NCBI GenBank assembly: GCA_901538445.1
Contig: LR594584.1
Span: 1,086,655-1,150,654, forward strand
Direction: 5' to 3'
Origin: Gemmataceae bacterium
GTDB lineage: Bacteria; Planctomycetota; Planctomycetia; Gemmatales; Gemmataceae
DNA length: 64,000 nt
The stretch's first letter is position 1. Each line of letters begins with the position of its first letter. Below, piece after piece: positions 8,755-17,312 of this stretch. The notes under the pieces are model-generated. The model searched no databases and was not told the origin of the DNA. It worked only from the letters and a program-made list of their open reading frames with translations. A program made the translations under genes and the position numbers.

Positions 8755-10281
8755 ATGGCGAAGAAGAAGCCCGTAGCGAGCGGCGACGAAGCCGCGTTAC
8801 TCGCGGCGATCCGCGCGACGCCCGAGGAGGACACGCCGCGCCTCGCCTACGCCGACTGGCTCGACGAGCACGGCAACCCGGACCGGGCGGAGTTCATCCG
8901 CGTGCAGTGCCGGCTCGCGCGGGCCCACTTCAGCGACCCCGAGTGGCACGACCTCACCTGGCGGCAGGATCAGCTCCTCACCGACGCCCGCAAGAAGGCG
9001 TGGGGCGAGCTGCCGGTGAAGCCGGTGAAGGAGAAGACGTTCCGCCGCGGGTTCGTCGACGACATCTCGGTCCACGCCTCGCTGTTCCTCGAAAAGGCCG
9101 ACGCGATCTTCGAGCAGGTGCCGCTCTGGACCCTGCGGCCGCTGAAGATCGGCCCCGTGTGGGCGGCCCTGCTGGCGTCGCCGCACCTGCTGCGGGTGCG
9201 CGACCTGGACCTCCACAACTCTGCGCTGAGTCAGGTTCGGTGCCGGGCTCTGGCGGCGTCGCCGAACCTCGCGAACCTGCACCGCCTGAACCTGGGCACG
9301 AACCGCACGATGGGCGCGAACGGGTTCCGGGCGCTGCTCGCGTCACCCCACCTCCGCGAACTCCGCCGTCTCGACCTGAACAACAACGACCTCGGGAACG
9401 ACGCGCTCGAAGCGCTCGTCGGTTGTACCACCCTCCCGAACCTGCGGCACCTGGACCTGTCGCACAACGGCATCGGCCCCGACGGCGTCGCCCACCTGGC
9501 ACGGGCCGGGTGGCTGTCGCAGCTCGAACGCCTCGACCTGTCGGGGAACCCGCTGGGCGACGAGGGCGCGCGCCGGCTCGCCGAATCAAGTCTGCTCGCG
9601 GGGTTGCGGGAGTTGCACCTGTTCAACACCGGCGTCGGCCCCGACGGGGTCCGGGCGCTGGTGAACAGCCCACACGCTGCGGCCGTCGCGGACCTCAGCC
9701 TTGACTGGAGCCGCGACGGAGACCTGTTGGCCGAGGTCGCGCGATCGACCGCGCTGCCCAACCTGCGCACGCTGCGGATTGCGACCGGGCCGGGGGTCAC
9801 GCGGGACGGGGTCGGGGCGCTGGCCCGCTCGCCGCTGGCGTCGCAGCTGCGGGCGCTGGAACTCCCGGTCTTCGCGCCATCGGCCCTCAACGCGCTGCTC
9901 GAAGCGAAGTCGCTCGCGGGCCTCACCTGGCTTCGCGCCTCGGCGGGCCGCACGGAGCCGAACGGGGAGCGCGACCACGTCGCTCGCTGGCTGGCGGCCG
10001 CCACGCACCTGACGAACCTGCGGGCACTCGCGATCTACGGGTGCGACCTGCGGGACGAGGACATGCCCGTACTTGCCGGGTGCGCCCACCTGAGCGGCCT
10101 CGCGTCGCTGGCGCTGCGGGGCGGACACCTATCTGCCGCGGGCGTGGAGGCGATGGCCGCGTCGCCGCACTTCACGCGGCTGCGGAGCCTGACGCTCCCG
10201 TACCCGTCGACGCGGGACGACCCGACGAGGGCGAAGCTCGACGAGCGGTTCGGCCCCGGCGTGTTCCACCCGGGGTACTGA
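8755..10281 (+). CDS. TIGR02996-domain leucine-rich repeat protein
   Basis: 508 residues with GAGGGAG just upstream of the ATG. Residues about 9-55 carry the planctomycete TIGR02996 motif (LLAAIRATPEEDTPRLAYAD, then WLDEHGNPDRAEFIRVQC). From about 120 to the end there are at least ten repeats of the ribonuclease-inhibitor type (LRRLDLNNNDLGNDALEAL, LRHLDLSHNGIGPDGVAHL, LERLDLSGNPLGDEGARRL). There is no signal peptide, so it is probably cytoplasmic; a protein-interaction role is the natural guess. Confidence 0.9.
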   Translation: MAKKKPVASGDEAALLAAIRATPEEDTPRLAYADWLDEHGNPDRAEFIRVQCRLARAHFSDPEWHDLTWRQDQLLTDARKKAWGELPVKPVKEKTFRRGFVDDISVHASLFLEKADAIFEQVPLWTLRPLKIGPVWAALLASPHLLRVRDLDLHNSALSQVRCRALAASPNLANLHRLNLGTNRTMGANGFRALLASPHLRELRRLDLNNNDLGNDALEALVGCTTLPNLRHLDLSHNGIGPDGVAHLARAGWLSQLERLDLSGNPLGDEGARRLAESSLLAGLRELHLFNTGVGPDGVRALVNSPHAAAVADLSLDWSRDGDLLAEVARSTALPNLRTLRIATGPGVTRDGVGALARSPLASQLRALELPVFAPSALNALLEAKSLAGLTWLRASAGRTEPNGERDHVARWLAAATHLTNLRALAIYGCDLRDEDMPVLAGCAHLSGLASLALRGGHLSAAGVEAMAASPHFTRLRSLTLPYPSTRDDPTRAKLDERFGPGVFHPGY

Positions 10282-10297
10282 CGCGGCCGGTGCCCCA

Positions 10298-10353
10298 GTT
10301 AGCCCCCGGCTTGCCGGGGGTGCCGGAAGACCCCCGGCAAGCCGGGGGCTAAC
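10298..10353. terminator. Strong hairpin between convergent genes
   Basis: GTTAGCCCCCGGCTTGCC is perfectly mirrored by its complement across an 8-base loop, giving a stem of about 24 bp. It lies between the LRR gene (plus) and the vWA gene (minus). There is no T tract, so it is a likely bidirectional terminator or a repeat hairpin rather than a classical intrinsic terminator. Confidence 0.6.
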
Positions 10354-10380
10354 TCTGAGACGCGACCAACGGATCGCCCT

Positions 10381-11850
10381 TTACGGCTTGCTCATGCCGA
10401 CGAAGCTGCCGTCGTTCTCGCGGGCCAGCGCCCACAGGAACGCCCCCACGTCGGGGCTTTCGAAGAAGAACCCGACCGCGTGGATCTTCACCCGCGGCTT
10501 GCCCGCGAGCGGCCGGTTCCAGGTGTCGGAGAGGGTCTTGCGGATGTGCTTGCCGAGCTTCTCGCCCAGTTCCAACTCGGTTAGCGGCGGGCGGCGGGTC
10601 TGTTCGGCGAGCGTCAGGCCGGGGCCGCTCGTCGGCAGGCCGTCGGAGAACAGATAGATCACGTCGAGCCCGGACTCACGGAGCGAGAACGCCTTCTCCA
10701 GCCCGGCGTGCAGGTTCGTGTCATCGTGCGGCTTCACGGCGGCAAGCGCCTTCTTCACGTCGTCGATCGACTTCTCGCCCTCGTAGTCCCGCCAGTCGCC
10801 GGTGCCGAACAGCCACTTCGCCGAACTGGAGAAGATCACGATCTGGTACTTCTCGAGCCCGACCACGCTCCGCATCACCTTCGACACGGTCTCGACGACG
10901 ATCGGCCACTTGGTCGGGTCGGCGGTCTCGCTGTCGCGCTTCGCCATGCTCCCGGAGATGTCCACGAGGAACACGACCCGCTTGCCGGCGGTGACGATGC
11001 CGGCGAACCGCGCGTCGGTCTCCTTCTGGAGCTTGTCGAGCTTGTCGGCGAGCCTCGCCTTGTCGCCCTGGAGGTCCACGATGGTGACGTTCGCGTCGCT
11101 CACCTTCTTCGTGAGGTCTTTAATCTGTGCGGCCGCGGCGTCGAACTCCTTGCGGGTGCCGGCGGTCTTGGCGTCGAGGTCGTCGAGTTCCTTCTTCAGG
11201 TCCGCGGCCTGCTTCGCGAGCGCGACCTTCTCGTCGTCCCGCTTGCGGAGCAGGCGCGCCAAGTCTTCCGCCGAGGCGTTCGACTCGACGAGCTTCTTCG
11301 CGAGCGCGTCGGCCTCCTTCTGCTTCTTCCGGAGCACGTCGTCGGCGTCGGTGGCCATCGCCCGCACCGTGGCGAGTTCCTTGGCGTCGGCGGTCACCTT
11401 CGCCTCGGCCGCGTTGAGCGCGAGTTGCGTCGCGTCGGCGAGCGCCTTGGCGTCCTTCGCCTCCTTCTGAGACAGCGCGAGCTTCTTGGCGAGGTCGTCC
11501 CGGTCGGCGGTGGTCGTGGCGAGTTGCTTCGCGAGTGCCGCCGCCTCGTCGGAGAGCTTGAGCCGCAGCCCCTCGGCTTCCGTGAGCGCCGCCGAGAGCT
11601 TCTGCCGGCCGGCCTCCTCGCTGTTGAGCCGGAGCCTGAGCTTGTCGAGCTCGTCGAGCGTGGCGGCGAGCTTCCGCTCGGTGGTGCGGAGGTCGATGAG
11701 GGCGGTCTTGTTCGCCTCGGCCTCGTCACTGGCCATGCGGCTGTTGAGCAGGAACAGAAGCGTGACGCACCCGAGCGCGCAGCAGAACACGTCGAGCATC
11801 CACATGCTGACCAGCGTCGGCTGCTTGTGTCGGACTCGCATCGCGCTCAC
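10381..11850 (-). CDS. Membrane-anchored coiled-coil vWA protein with a TolR/MotB-like helix
   Basis: 489 residues. A single N-terminal membrane helix (residues about 14-36, MWMLDVFCCALGCVTLLFLL) carries one acidic residue, Asp20, near its start, as in ExbD, TolR and MotB. Residues about 45-285 are an almost unbroken Lys/Ala/Leu/Glu heptad coiled coil. A vWA domain fills about 290-485 with an intact MIDAS: DISGSM (about 297), a Thr in HDDTNLHAGL, and the FSDGLP aspartate. It is the third gene of a minus-strand operon after a MotA/TolQ-like channel and an Hsp70-like protein. I infer that it is the stator or linker partner of the channel, with the vWA domain where a peptidoglycan-binding domain would be expected. 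ATG at 11850; Met4 is an alternative start. Confidence 0.85.
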   Translation of the reverse strand: MSAMRVRHKQPTLVSMWMLDVFCCALGCVTLLFLLNSRMASDEAEANKTALIDLRTTERKLAATLDELDKLRLRLNSEEAGRQKLSAALTEAEGLRLKLSDEAAALAKQLATTTADRDDLAKKLALSQKEAKDAKALADATQLALNAAEAKVTADAKELATVRAMATDADDVLRKKQKEADALAKKLVESNASAEDLARLLRKRDDEKVALAKQAADLKKELDDLDAKTAGTRKEFDAAAAQIKDLTKKVSDANVTIVDLQGDKARLADKLDKLQKETDARFAGIVTAGKRVVFLVDISGSMAKRDSETADPTKWPIVVETVSKVMRSVVGLEKYQIVIFSSSAKWLFGTGDWRDYEGEKSIDDVKKALAAVKPHDDTNLHAGLEKAFSLRESGLDVIYLFSDGLPTSGPGLTLAEQTRRPPLTELELGEKLGKHIRKTLSDTWNRPLAGKPRVKIHAVGFFFESPDVGAFLWALARENDGSFVGMSKP

Positions 11851-11960
11851 CTTCGGTTCGCGGCTCTCGGCTCTCTGCCGTCAGCTCTCAGCCAGACAGT
11901 CTACCGCCTCTCGGCCACGGATGACCTTGGGTTTTCGGCTGACGGCTGATGGCTGACGGC
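11851..11960. repeat. Hairpin repeat (CAGCTCTCAGC / GGCTGACGGCTGA family)
   Basis: Short direct and inverted copies of CTCTCGGCTCTC, CAGCTCTCAGCC and GGCTGACGGCTGATGG cluster here. The repeat fills the gap between the vWA and Hsp70-like genes and runs into the 3' end of the latter. A relative lies at 42196-42312, between pth and rplY. Confidence 0.65.
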
Positions 11961-13136
11961 AAAAAGCTCCAAGGAAGCGTCCAGGTGCGCCCGCGGCAAT
12001 TCGGCGGCGAGCCACCGCGGGGCGAGAGCGGCGGCGGCCTGCGCGACTGCGTTCGGCGGCAGTGCCTCGATCGCGGTCCCCTCGGGGGTGTTCTGGTGCA
12101 GGTGCCGGACGAGCCCCGGGAGCCGGGCGGCCTCGTGCGTGAGCCACACCGCCCGCGGGTGGATCGGGAGCCCGGCCTCGGCGAGGAAGTCGCGGACGCA
12201 CTCGGCGGTGCCGCGGGCGAGCTGCGCGCAGTGGGCGTCGAAGTCCTCGGGCTGTTGGATCACGTCCTGGAACCAGTGGGCGGTGCGGAGGGTGAGGTTC
12301 ACCCGCTGCCCGGCCCGAACGCGGTCGAGCGCGTCGTCGAGTTGCTCGAACAGCGCCTGCTCGGCGTCGGCCGAGTCGCGGGGGTCGCGGCGGCACAGCC
12401 GCACGCAGCGGTCGGAGATCGAGTCGAGGAGCCGGTCCTTCCACGCCTTCACCGCGAACCGCGGGAAGCACGTCGAGGTGAGCAACTTCACGCGGTCGCG
12501 CTCGACGGAGACGACCGCCCCCGAGACCGCGAACTCGTCCGCGTCGATGACCGCGACCAGCCCCGGCCCGGCGTCGCTCGGCCGCAGCGGCACGACGTCC
12601 GGGGACGCGAGTTCCGGCGCGGCGGGCTTACCCGCGAGCAGCGAGGCGGCGCGATCGGCCACGACCGCGAGCGCCGCGACGGCGGTGCCCTTCAGCGGGA
12701 ACTTGATGCGCGTGGCGGCCGCGACTAACTTCGTCACCTGGGCCGGGCCGAGGTACGCGGGGAGCGCCAACACCGCCGTATCGGTTTCGGCGGCGACGGG
12801 TGTGCGGAGCTTGTTGAGCGTCAGGTCGAGGGCGGCCTCCGGGGTCATGACGTGCCGGCCGCAGCGCCAGTCGCGTGGCTGCGTCAGGGTCGGGAGGAAG
12901 TTCGAGCAGACCGCGTGCGGCATCCGGCGGCACAGCGCGTACCCGACCCGGCCGACGTCCGGGGTGCGCCGCTCGAGCGACACGAACAGCGGCAGCTCTT
13001 CGTGCGGGTCGTCGAGCAGCAGCGCCCGCTGCTTCCCGTTCGACACGCCGACGGCCCGCGCACGGGTCGAGGTGAGATCGACCCCGACCGCGCGGGACTT
13101 CTCGTGAACGGGGGCCGGCTTGCGATTCCACAACAT
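11901..13136 (-). CDS. Divergent Hsp70/actin-fold ATPase-like protein
   Basis: 411 residues. The phosphate-1 motif AVGVDLTSTRARAVGV (residues about 17-32) fits the Hsp70/actin fold. A second phosphate-type strand pair appears as VAVIDADEFAVSGAVV, and the adenosine-motif position reads VWLTHEAARLPGLVRHL, where canonical Hsp70 has a Gly-Gly pair. There is no substrate-binding domain. The gene starts 18 bases after the MotA/TolQ-like gene and so belongs to the same operon as the vWA protein. The last 17 or so residues (SHQPSAENPRSSVAERR) are encoded by a hairpin repeat, suggesting that the original stop was displaced. ATPase activity is inferred from the fold only. Confidence 0.75.
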   Translation of the reverse strand: MLWNRKPAPVHEKSRAVGVDLTSTRARAVGVSNGKQRALLLDDPHEELPLFVSLERRTPDVGRVGYALCRRMPHAVCSNFLPTLTQPRDWRCGRHVMTPEAALDLTLNKLRTPVAAETDTAVLALPAYLGPAQVTKLVAAATRIKFPLKGTAVAALAVVADRAASLLAGKPAAPELASPDVVPLRPSDAGPGLVAVIDADEFAVSGAVVSVERDRVKLLTSTCFPRFAVKAWKDRLLDSISDRCVRLCRRDPRDSADAEQALFEQLDDALDRVRAGQRVNLTLRTAHWFQDVIQQPEDFDAHCAQLARGTAECVRDFLAEAGLPIHPRAVWLTHEAARLPGLVRHLHQNTPEGTAIEALPPNAVAQAAAALAPRWLAAELPRAHLDASLELFAVSHQPSAENPRSSVAERR

Positions 13137-13154
13137 CCGAGGCTCCGTTGCGGA

Positions 13155-13952
13155 TCAATCCGCCATTTCCACCGCTTGCGGGTCATACAGCCGGAGCAGC
13201 AGGTGCTCCTGGCAGTATTCTTGAGCATCGACCACCAGCACCTCTTCGTCGCGCTGCACGATGTTCAGGAAGTACATCAGCACCAGGCTGAGGAGCAGCG
13301 CGACGAGGGTGCAGTCGAACGCGATCTTCAGTTGCTCCTTAGCCTGGGCGGTGAAGGCGTCGATGCTCGGGGCGTCGGCACCGAACGCGCCGCCGAGCCC
13401 GCGGACCGTGCCGACGAACCCGATCGCGGGGATCGCCCACGCCAGGTAGTGTACCACGGCCATCCCGGACACGAGCCGCGACAGTTCGACGTCGGCCTGG
13501 TTCCGCACCACCTCGGCGACGTCCGGCGCGGACTTGCTCACCGCGTACTTGCCCAGCCCGAGGCGGATCACGTTCGCGAGGATGAACGGCCGGCGGGCGG
13601 TGACCTGCTCGACCTTGCGGGCGAGCGGGCGGGCGTCCTCGGGGAGGATGCGCGCGCCCTCTTCGGTGGGGAGCAGTTCCATGTGGAAGGCGGCCCGCTG
13701 TCGGCGCGCCTCGCGGTAGCGGCTGAACAGGATCAGGCACGCCCACACGAAGCACACGTAGCACGCGAGCTGTTCGGGGCCGAGGACGAGCTGCGTGAGC
13801 CGGGCCTGGTTCCACTTGCTCGCCCAGTCGGCACGGGCCGCGGAACCGGCAAAGAGCTCCCAGAACGGCGCGGCGATCCCGCCGACGATTGCGAGTGCGA
13901 CGACCAGCAGGAGCCACTCGCGGGCGGGGCGGTGCGAGGCGGGGATGGTCAT
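13155..13952 (-). CDS. MotA/TolQ/ExbB-family proton channel subunit
   Basis: 265 residues from the ATG at 13952; the frame extends upstream but without a helix or a better start. Four hydrophobic segments are visible at about 13-33, 63-79, 165-185 and 211-232. The third contains the family signature AIPAIGFVGTVRGLGGAF (Pro175, Gly178, Gly181-Thr182-Val183). The fourth (FDCTLVALLLSLVLMYFL) matches the TolQ/MotA helix that forms the channel with TolR/MotB. In known systems a pentamer surrounds two TolR/MotB-type helices and uses the proton motive force. It is the first gene of the trio with the Hsp70-like and vWA proteins. Confidence 0.9.
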   Translation of the reverse strand: MTIPASHRPAREWLLLVVALAIVGGIAAPFWELFAGSAARADWASKWNQARLTQLVLGPEQLACYVCFVWACLILFSRYREARRQRAAFHMELLPTEEGARILPEDARPLARKVEQVTARRPFILANVIRLGLGKYAVSKSAPDVAEVVRNQADVELSRLVSGMAVVHYLAWAIPAIGFVGTVRGLGGAFGADAPSIDAFTAQAKEQLKIAFDCTLVALLLSLVLMYFLNIVQRDEEVLVVDAQEYCQEHLLLRLYDPQAVEMAD

Positions 13953-14385
13953 CGGGACCGCACTCCGGACGCGGGCGCGACGCGGCCCGCGGGATGAGTC
14001 ATTTTCAGACGCCACGGGCCAAGTCGCAAGTGCCACGCCGCGGGCATTTCCCGGCAGCCGGAACGGCCGTGCGAACCCCTGACGGTGCGGCAGGCTGGAG
14101 GGGCGACGACGCGGCCGGGGTCACGGGGGTATTCGCGAGAGGTGCGGGAAGATTTGCGGGAGTGGCGACGAACGGTCGTCGGGCGCTTGCAGCCGCGGAT
14201 GCGGCGGCCGCGTGTAGCCAGGGGTGGAGCGAGTCCGCGAGCGCAACCCCTGGTCCCCGGCGCGACGCACAGGCCGCCAGGGGTTTGCCCGCACGCGGGC
14301 CGCACCCCTGGCTACACGCGGTCGCCGCATCCGCGGCTGCGACGTTCGTTCTTCCCGTCGTTCACGCTCCCGGCTTGCCCAACAC
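13953..14385. other. 433-bp intergenic region with a large nested inverted repeat
   Basis: This lies upstream of the MotA-like operon and downstream of the helicase gene. At 14189-14340, GCAGCCGCGGATGCGGC and CGTGTAGCCAGGGGT are mirrored by their complements at the far end, with inner pairs around CCCCTGG. No gene was seen. Confidence 0.7.
14189..14340. repeat. Nested inverted repeat, about 150 bp
   Basis: Outer arms GCAGCCGCGGATGCGGC / GCCGCATCCGCGGCTGC enclose CGTGTAGCCAGGGGT / ACCCCTGGCTACACG and an inner pair AACCCCTGG / CCAGGGGTT. It could form a long cruciform or RNA hairpin. No coding content is apparent. Confidence 0.8.
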
Positions 14386-16140
14386 TCACCCCGCGGCGGA
14401 CTTCGGCGGGACGACCTCGCGCTCGTCGAGGATCGCGTAGCTGTACCCCTGCTCGGTCAGGAACATCTGCCGGTGGTGCGCGAAGTCGAGTTCGCGGGTG
14501 TCGCGGGTGACGAGCGTGTAGAAGTGCGCGTCGCCGTCGCCGCTGCTCTTCGGCCGCAGGATGCGCCCGAGGCGCTGGGCTTCTTCCTGCCGCGAGCCGA
14601 ACGTGCCTGACACCTGGATCAGCACGTTCGCGTCCGGCAGGTCGATCGCGAAGTTCCCGACCTTCGACAGCACCAGGTGCCGCACCTCGCCCGAGCGGAA
14701 CTTGTTGTACAGCTCCTCGCGCTCGGCGTTGCCGGTGCTCCCGGTGATGATCGGGATCTCGAACCGGTCGCTCATCCGACGGAGCTGCGTGAGGTACTGC
14801 CCGATGATGATGACGCGCTGGTCGTGGTACCGGGCGAGCAACTCGGCCACGACGTCGTCCTTCGCCTCGTTCTCGCTCGCGATCCGGTACTTCGCCCGGT
14901 GGTCGGCGACGGCGTAGGCCATACGGGTCGGGTCGTCGGGCAGCGCGACGCGGATCTCGGAGCAGCACGCCGACGCGATCCACCCTTTCGTCTCCAGCTC
15001 CCGCCAGGGCACGTCGTACTTCTTCGGGCCGATGAGCGAGAACACGTCGCCCTCGCGGCCGTCCTCGCGGATCAGCGTGGCCGTGAGCCCGAGCCGGCGG
15101 CGGGCCTGGATCGTCGCCGTCACGCGGAACACCGGGGCCGGGAGCAGGTGGACCTCGTCGTAGACGATCAGCCCCCAGTCCCGCTTGTCGAACAGTCCGA
15201 AGTGCGGGAACTCCTCGGTCTTGTCGGGCCGGTACGTGATGATCTGGTACGTCGCCACGGTGACCGGGCCGATCTCCTTCGTGTCGCCCGTGTACTCCTT
15301 GACCTCGTCCTCGGTGAGCGTGGACTTGTCGAGGATCTCGCGCCGCCACTGCTTCACCGCGGTGATGCTCGTGGTCAGCACCAGCGTGTTCTTCTGGAGC
15401 AGGCACATGGCCGCGACGCCGACGACCGTCTTCCCGGCCCCGCACGGGAGCACGACCACGCCCGACCCGCCGCGGACGTCGCCGCCCGCGTGGAACACGT
15501 CGGCCGCCTCGCGCTGGTAGTCCCGGACGTGGAACGGCACCCCGCTCGCGCACGTCTCGCGGAGCTTCATCGGCAGGTTCGCGCCCTCGGTGTACCCCGC
15601 GAGGTCTTCCGCCGGGTAGCCGAGCACGATGAGCGCCTGCTTCAGCACCCCGCGGTACGCCGGCTCGACCGACACGCTCACGTCGTCGATCTTCTCGCCG
15701 AGGTACTCCTTCAGCTTCTTCTGCCGCAGCAACTCGGCCATGAGCGGCCGGTCGGCGCACACCAACTTCAGGGTCTTCTCGTCCACGCGCTGGAGCTTCA
15801 CCCGGCCGTACCGGGCCACGGTCTCGGTGATGTCGAGCGGGAGGTTCTGCGGGATCGGGAACTTGGTGTACTTCTGGAGGACCGCGAGCACCTCGGGGGC
15901 CGTGAACCCGGCGGCGGCGGCGTTCCACAGCGACAGGTTCGAGATGCGGTACGTGTGGATGTGCTCGGGGCTCTTCTCCAGCTCCGCGAACGGGGCGAGC
16001 GCGTCGCGGGCCTCGGCGTACTTCGGGTTGTCGACCTCGACCAGGACCGACCGGTCCCCCTGGACGATGAACGGGTTGGTCGGGTCAAACGTCATCGGGA
16101 GCGTCGCGGGGGCCGCGGCGGCCTGTGGTTTCGGCGGCAT
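14386..16140 (-). CDS. XPB/Ssl2-type DNA helicase
   Basis: 584 residues from the ATG at 16140. Walker A is VLPCGAGKTVVGVAA, and the Walker B box is YDEVHLLPAPVFR, the DEVH variant typical of XPB rather than DEAD proteins. The XPB-specific RED motif is present as IREDGREGDVF, just after GLTATL. The helicase C half ends in the arginine-finger motif QEEAQRLGRILRPK. An N-terminal helical domain of about 200 residues precedes the motor, as in archaeal and bacterial XPB. In eukaryotes XPB belongs to TFIIH; in bacteria a DNA-repair role is assumed. No nuclease partner (XPF or Bax1 type) is adjacent. Confidence 0.9.
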   Translation of the reverse strand: MPPKPQAAAAPATLPMTFDPTNPFIVQGDRSVLVEVDNPKYAEARDALAPFAELEKSPEHIHTYRISNLSLWNAAAAGFTAPEVLAVLQKYTKFPIPQNLPLDITETVARYGRVKLQRVDEKTLKLVCADRPLMAELLRQKKLKEYLGEKIDDVSVSVEPAYRGVLKQALIVLGYPAEDLAGYTEGANLPMKLRETCASGVPFHVRDYQREAADVFHAGGDVRGGSGVVVLPCGAGKTVVGVAAMCLLQKNTLVLTTSITAVKQWRREILDKSTLTEDEVKEYTGDTKEIGPVTVATYQIITYRPDKTEEFPHFGLFDKRDWGLIVYDEVHLLPAPVFRVTATIQARRRLGLTATLIREDGREGDVFSLIGPKKYDVPWRELETKGWIASACCSEIRVALPDDPTRMAYAVADHRAKYRIASENEAKDDVVAELLARYHDQRVIIIGQYLTQLRRMSDRFEIPIITGSTGNAEREELYNKFRSGEVRHLVLSKVGNFAIDLPDANVLIQVSGTFGSRQEEAQRLGRILRPKSSGDGDAHFYTLVTRDTRELDFAHHRQMFLTEQGYSYAILDEREVVPPKSAAG

Positions 16141-16272
16141 GAGCACCGTTCATCTTGTTCGGGGCGGCCCGGCAGGTCGGGCGGAACGTCCCATGCTAGC
16201 GGCGAGTGCATGAGGCGGGCAAGCGGAACTGCCCGCGCATATACTCGCCTCACCCCCCGAGTCTTACGCCCC

Positions 16273-17175
16273 ATGCCGCTCAAGCTCTCCGCGTTCCCGA
16301 AGTGCTACCTCGACCAGATCGCCGGCGAGCGGTCGATGTCCGTGTTCGACTGGATCGAACAGGCCAAGCAACTCGACGCCGACGGATTGGAGATGTACGA
16401 GGGGTTCTTCCCGAGCCTCGACCCCGGCTACCTCGACACCGTCGCCGAAGCGATCCACTGCGCCGGGTTCGAGATGCCGATGCTGTGCTGCTCGCCGGAC
16501 TTCACGAATCCGAACGCCGACGCCCGCAAGCGCGCCGTCGAGCACGAAATCGAGATGGTCGGCGTCACCCGGCGGATCGGCGGCCCCGGGACCGTGTGCC
16601 GCGTGCTGAGCGGCCAGCGCTACCCCGACGTGAGCCGGCGGCAGGGGCTCGAATGGGCCGCCGAGTGCATCACCGCGTGCCTGCCGGCGGCCCGCGAGTG
16701 CGGGGTGATCCTCGGGCTGGAGAACCACTACAAGGACGGGTTCTGGAAGTTCCCCGAGTTCGCGCAGAAGAAGGACGTGTTCCTCGACCTCGTGAACATG
16801 ATCCCCGACCGCACGAACTTCGGCGTGCAGTACGACCCGTCGAACGCCGTGGTCGCCGGCGACGACCCGGTCGAACTACTGAAGGCGGTCGCCGACCGCG
16901 TGGTGAGCATGCACGCGAGCGACCGCTACCTCGAACCCGGCGCGACGCTCGCCGACCTGAAGCAGGCCGACGGCACCATCGGGTACTTCTCGAAGCTGAA
17001 GCACGGCGTCACGGGCAAGGGGCTCAACGACTACGACGCGATCTTCGGCACTCTCGCCGCCGCGGGCTACCGCGGGTGGGTGAGCATCGAGGACGGCATG
17101 AACGGCATGGGCGAGATGGCCGAGTCGCTCGCGTTCCTGCGGCGGATGGTCGCGAAACACTTTCCAGACAGGTGA
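16273..17175 (+). CDS. Sugar phosphate isomerase/epimerase (AP-endonuclease-2 fold)
   Basis: 300 residues from the ATG at 16273; the frame stays open far upstream across the antisense of the helicase, which I ignore. The TIM-barrel pattern of xylose isomerase-like proteins is visible, with probable metal ligands in GLENHYKDGF (Glu), FGVQYDPSN (Asp), MHASDRY (His) and WVSIEDGMNG (Glu). It is followed by a Gfo/Idh/MocA gene on the same strand, a common pairing for inositol or sugar catabolism. The TGA stop at 17173 is also the first bases of an inverted-repeat element. Confidence 0.85.
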   Translation: MPLKLSAFPKCYLDQIAGERSMSVFDWIEQAKQLDADGLEMYEGFFPSLDPGYLDTVAEAIHCAGFEMPMLCCSPDFTNPNADARKRAVEHEIEMVGVTRRIGGPGTVCRVLSGQRYPDVSRRQGLEWAAECITACLPAARECGVILGLENHYKDGFWKFPEFAQKKDVFLDLVNMIPDRTNFGVQYDPSNAVVAGDDPVELLKAVADRVVSMHASDRYLEPGATLADLKQADGTIGYFSKLKHGVTGKGLNDYDAIFGTLAAAGYRGWVSIEDGMNGMGEMAESLAFLRRMVAKHFPDR

Positions 17176-17290
17176 TCCACAGATTACGCAGAAGACACAG
17201 ATTTGAAGACCATTAAGACGAAGAGCGTTACCCTGATTCCGACGGACCTCTTCTCTGAAAATCTGTGTCTTCTGCGTAATCTGTGGATCA
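17173..17290. repeat. MITE-like inverted repeat, copy 1 (ATCCACAGATTACGCAG family)
   Basis: The termini TGATCCACAGATTACGCAG and its complement are near-perfect over about 30 bases, with an unrelated middle. It separates the isomerase gene from the Gfo/Idh/MocA gene, and its first bases form the isomerase stop codon. Other copies are at 28348 and 48071. Confidence 0.9.
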
Positions 17291-17312
17291 ATCTTCTTCG
17301 GTGGAGTTCGCT

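Noticed and set aside
10381-13952. Zorya defence system
   Set aside because: There is a MotA-like protein, but no ZorB-type OmpA domain and no ZorC, ZorD or ZorE gene. The Hsp70-like and vWA partners differ.
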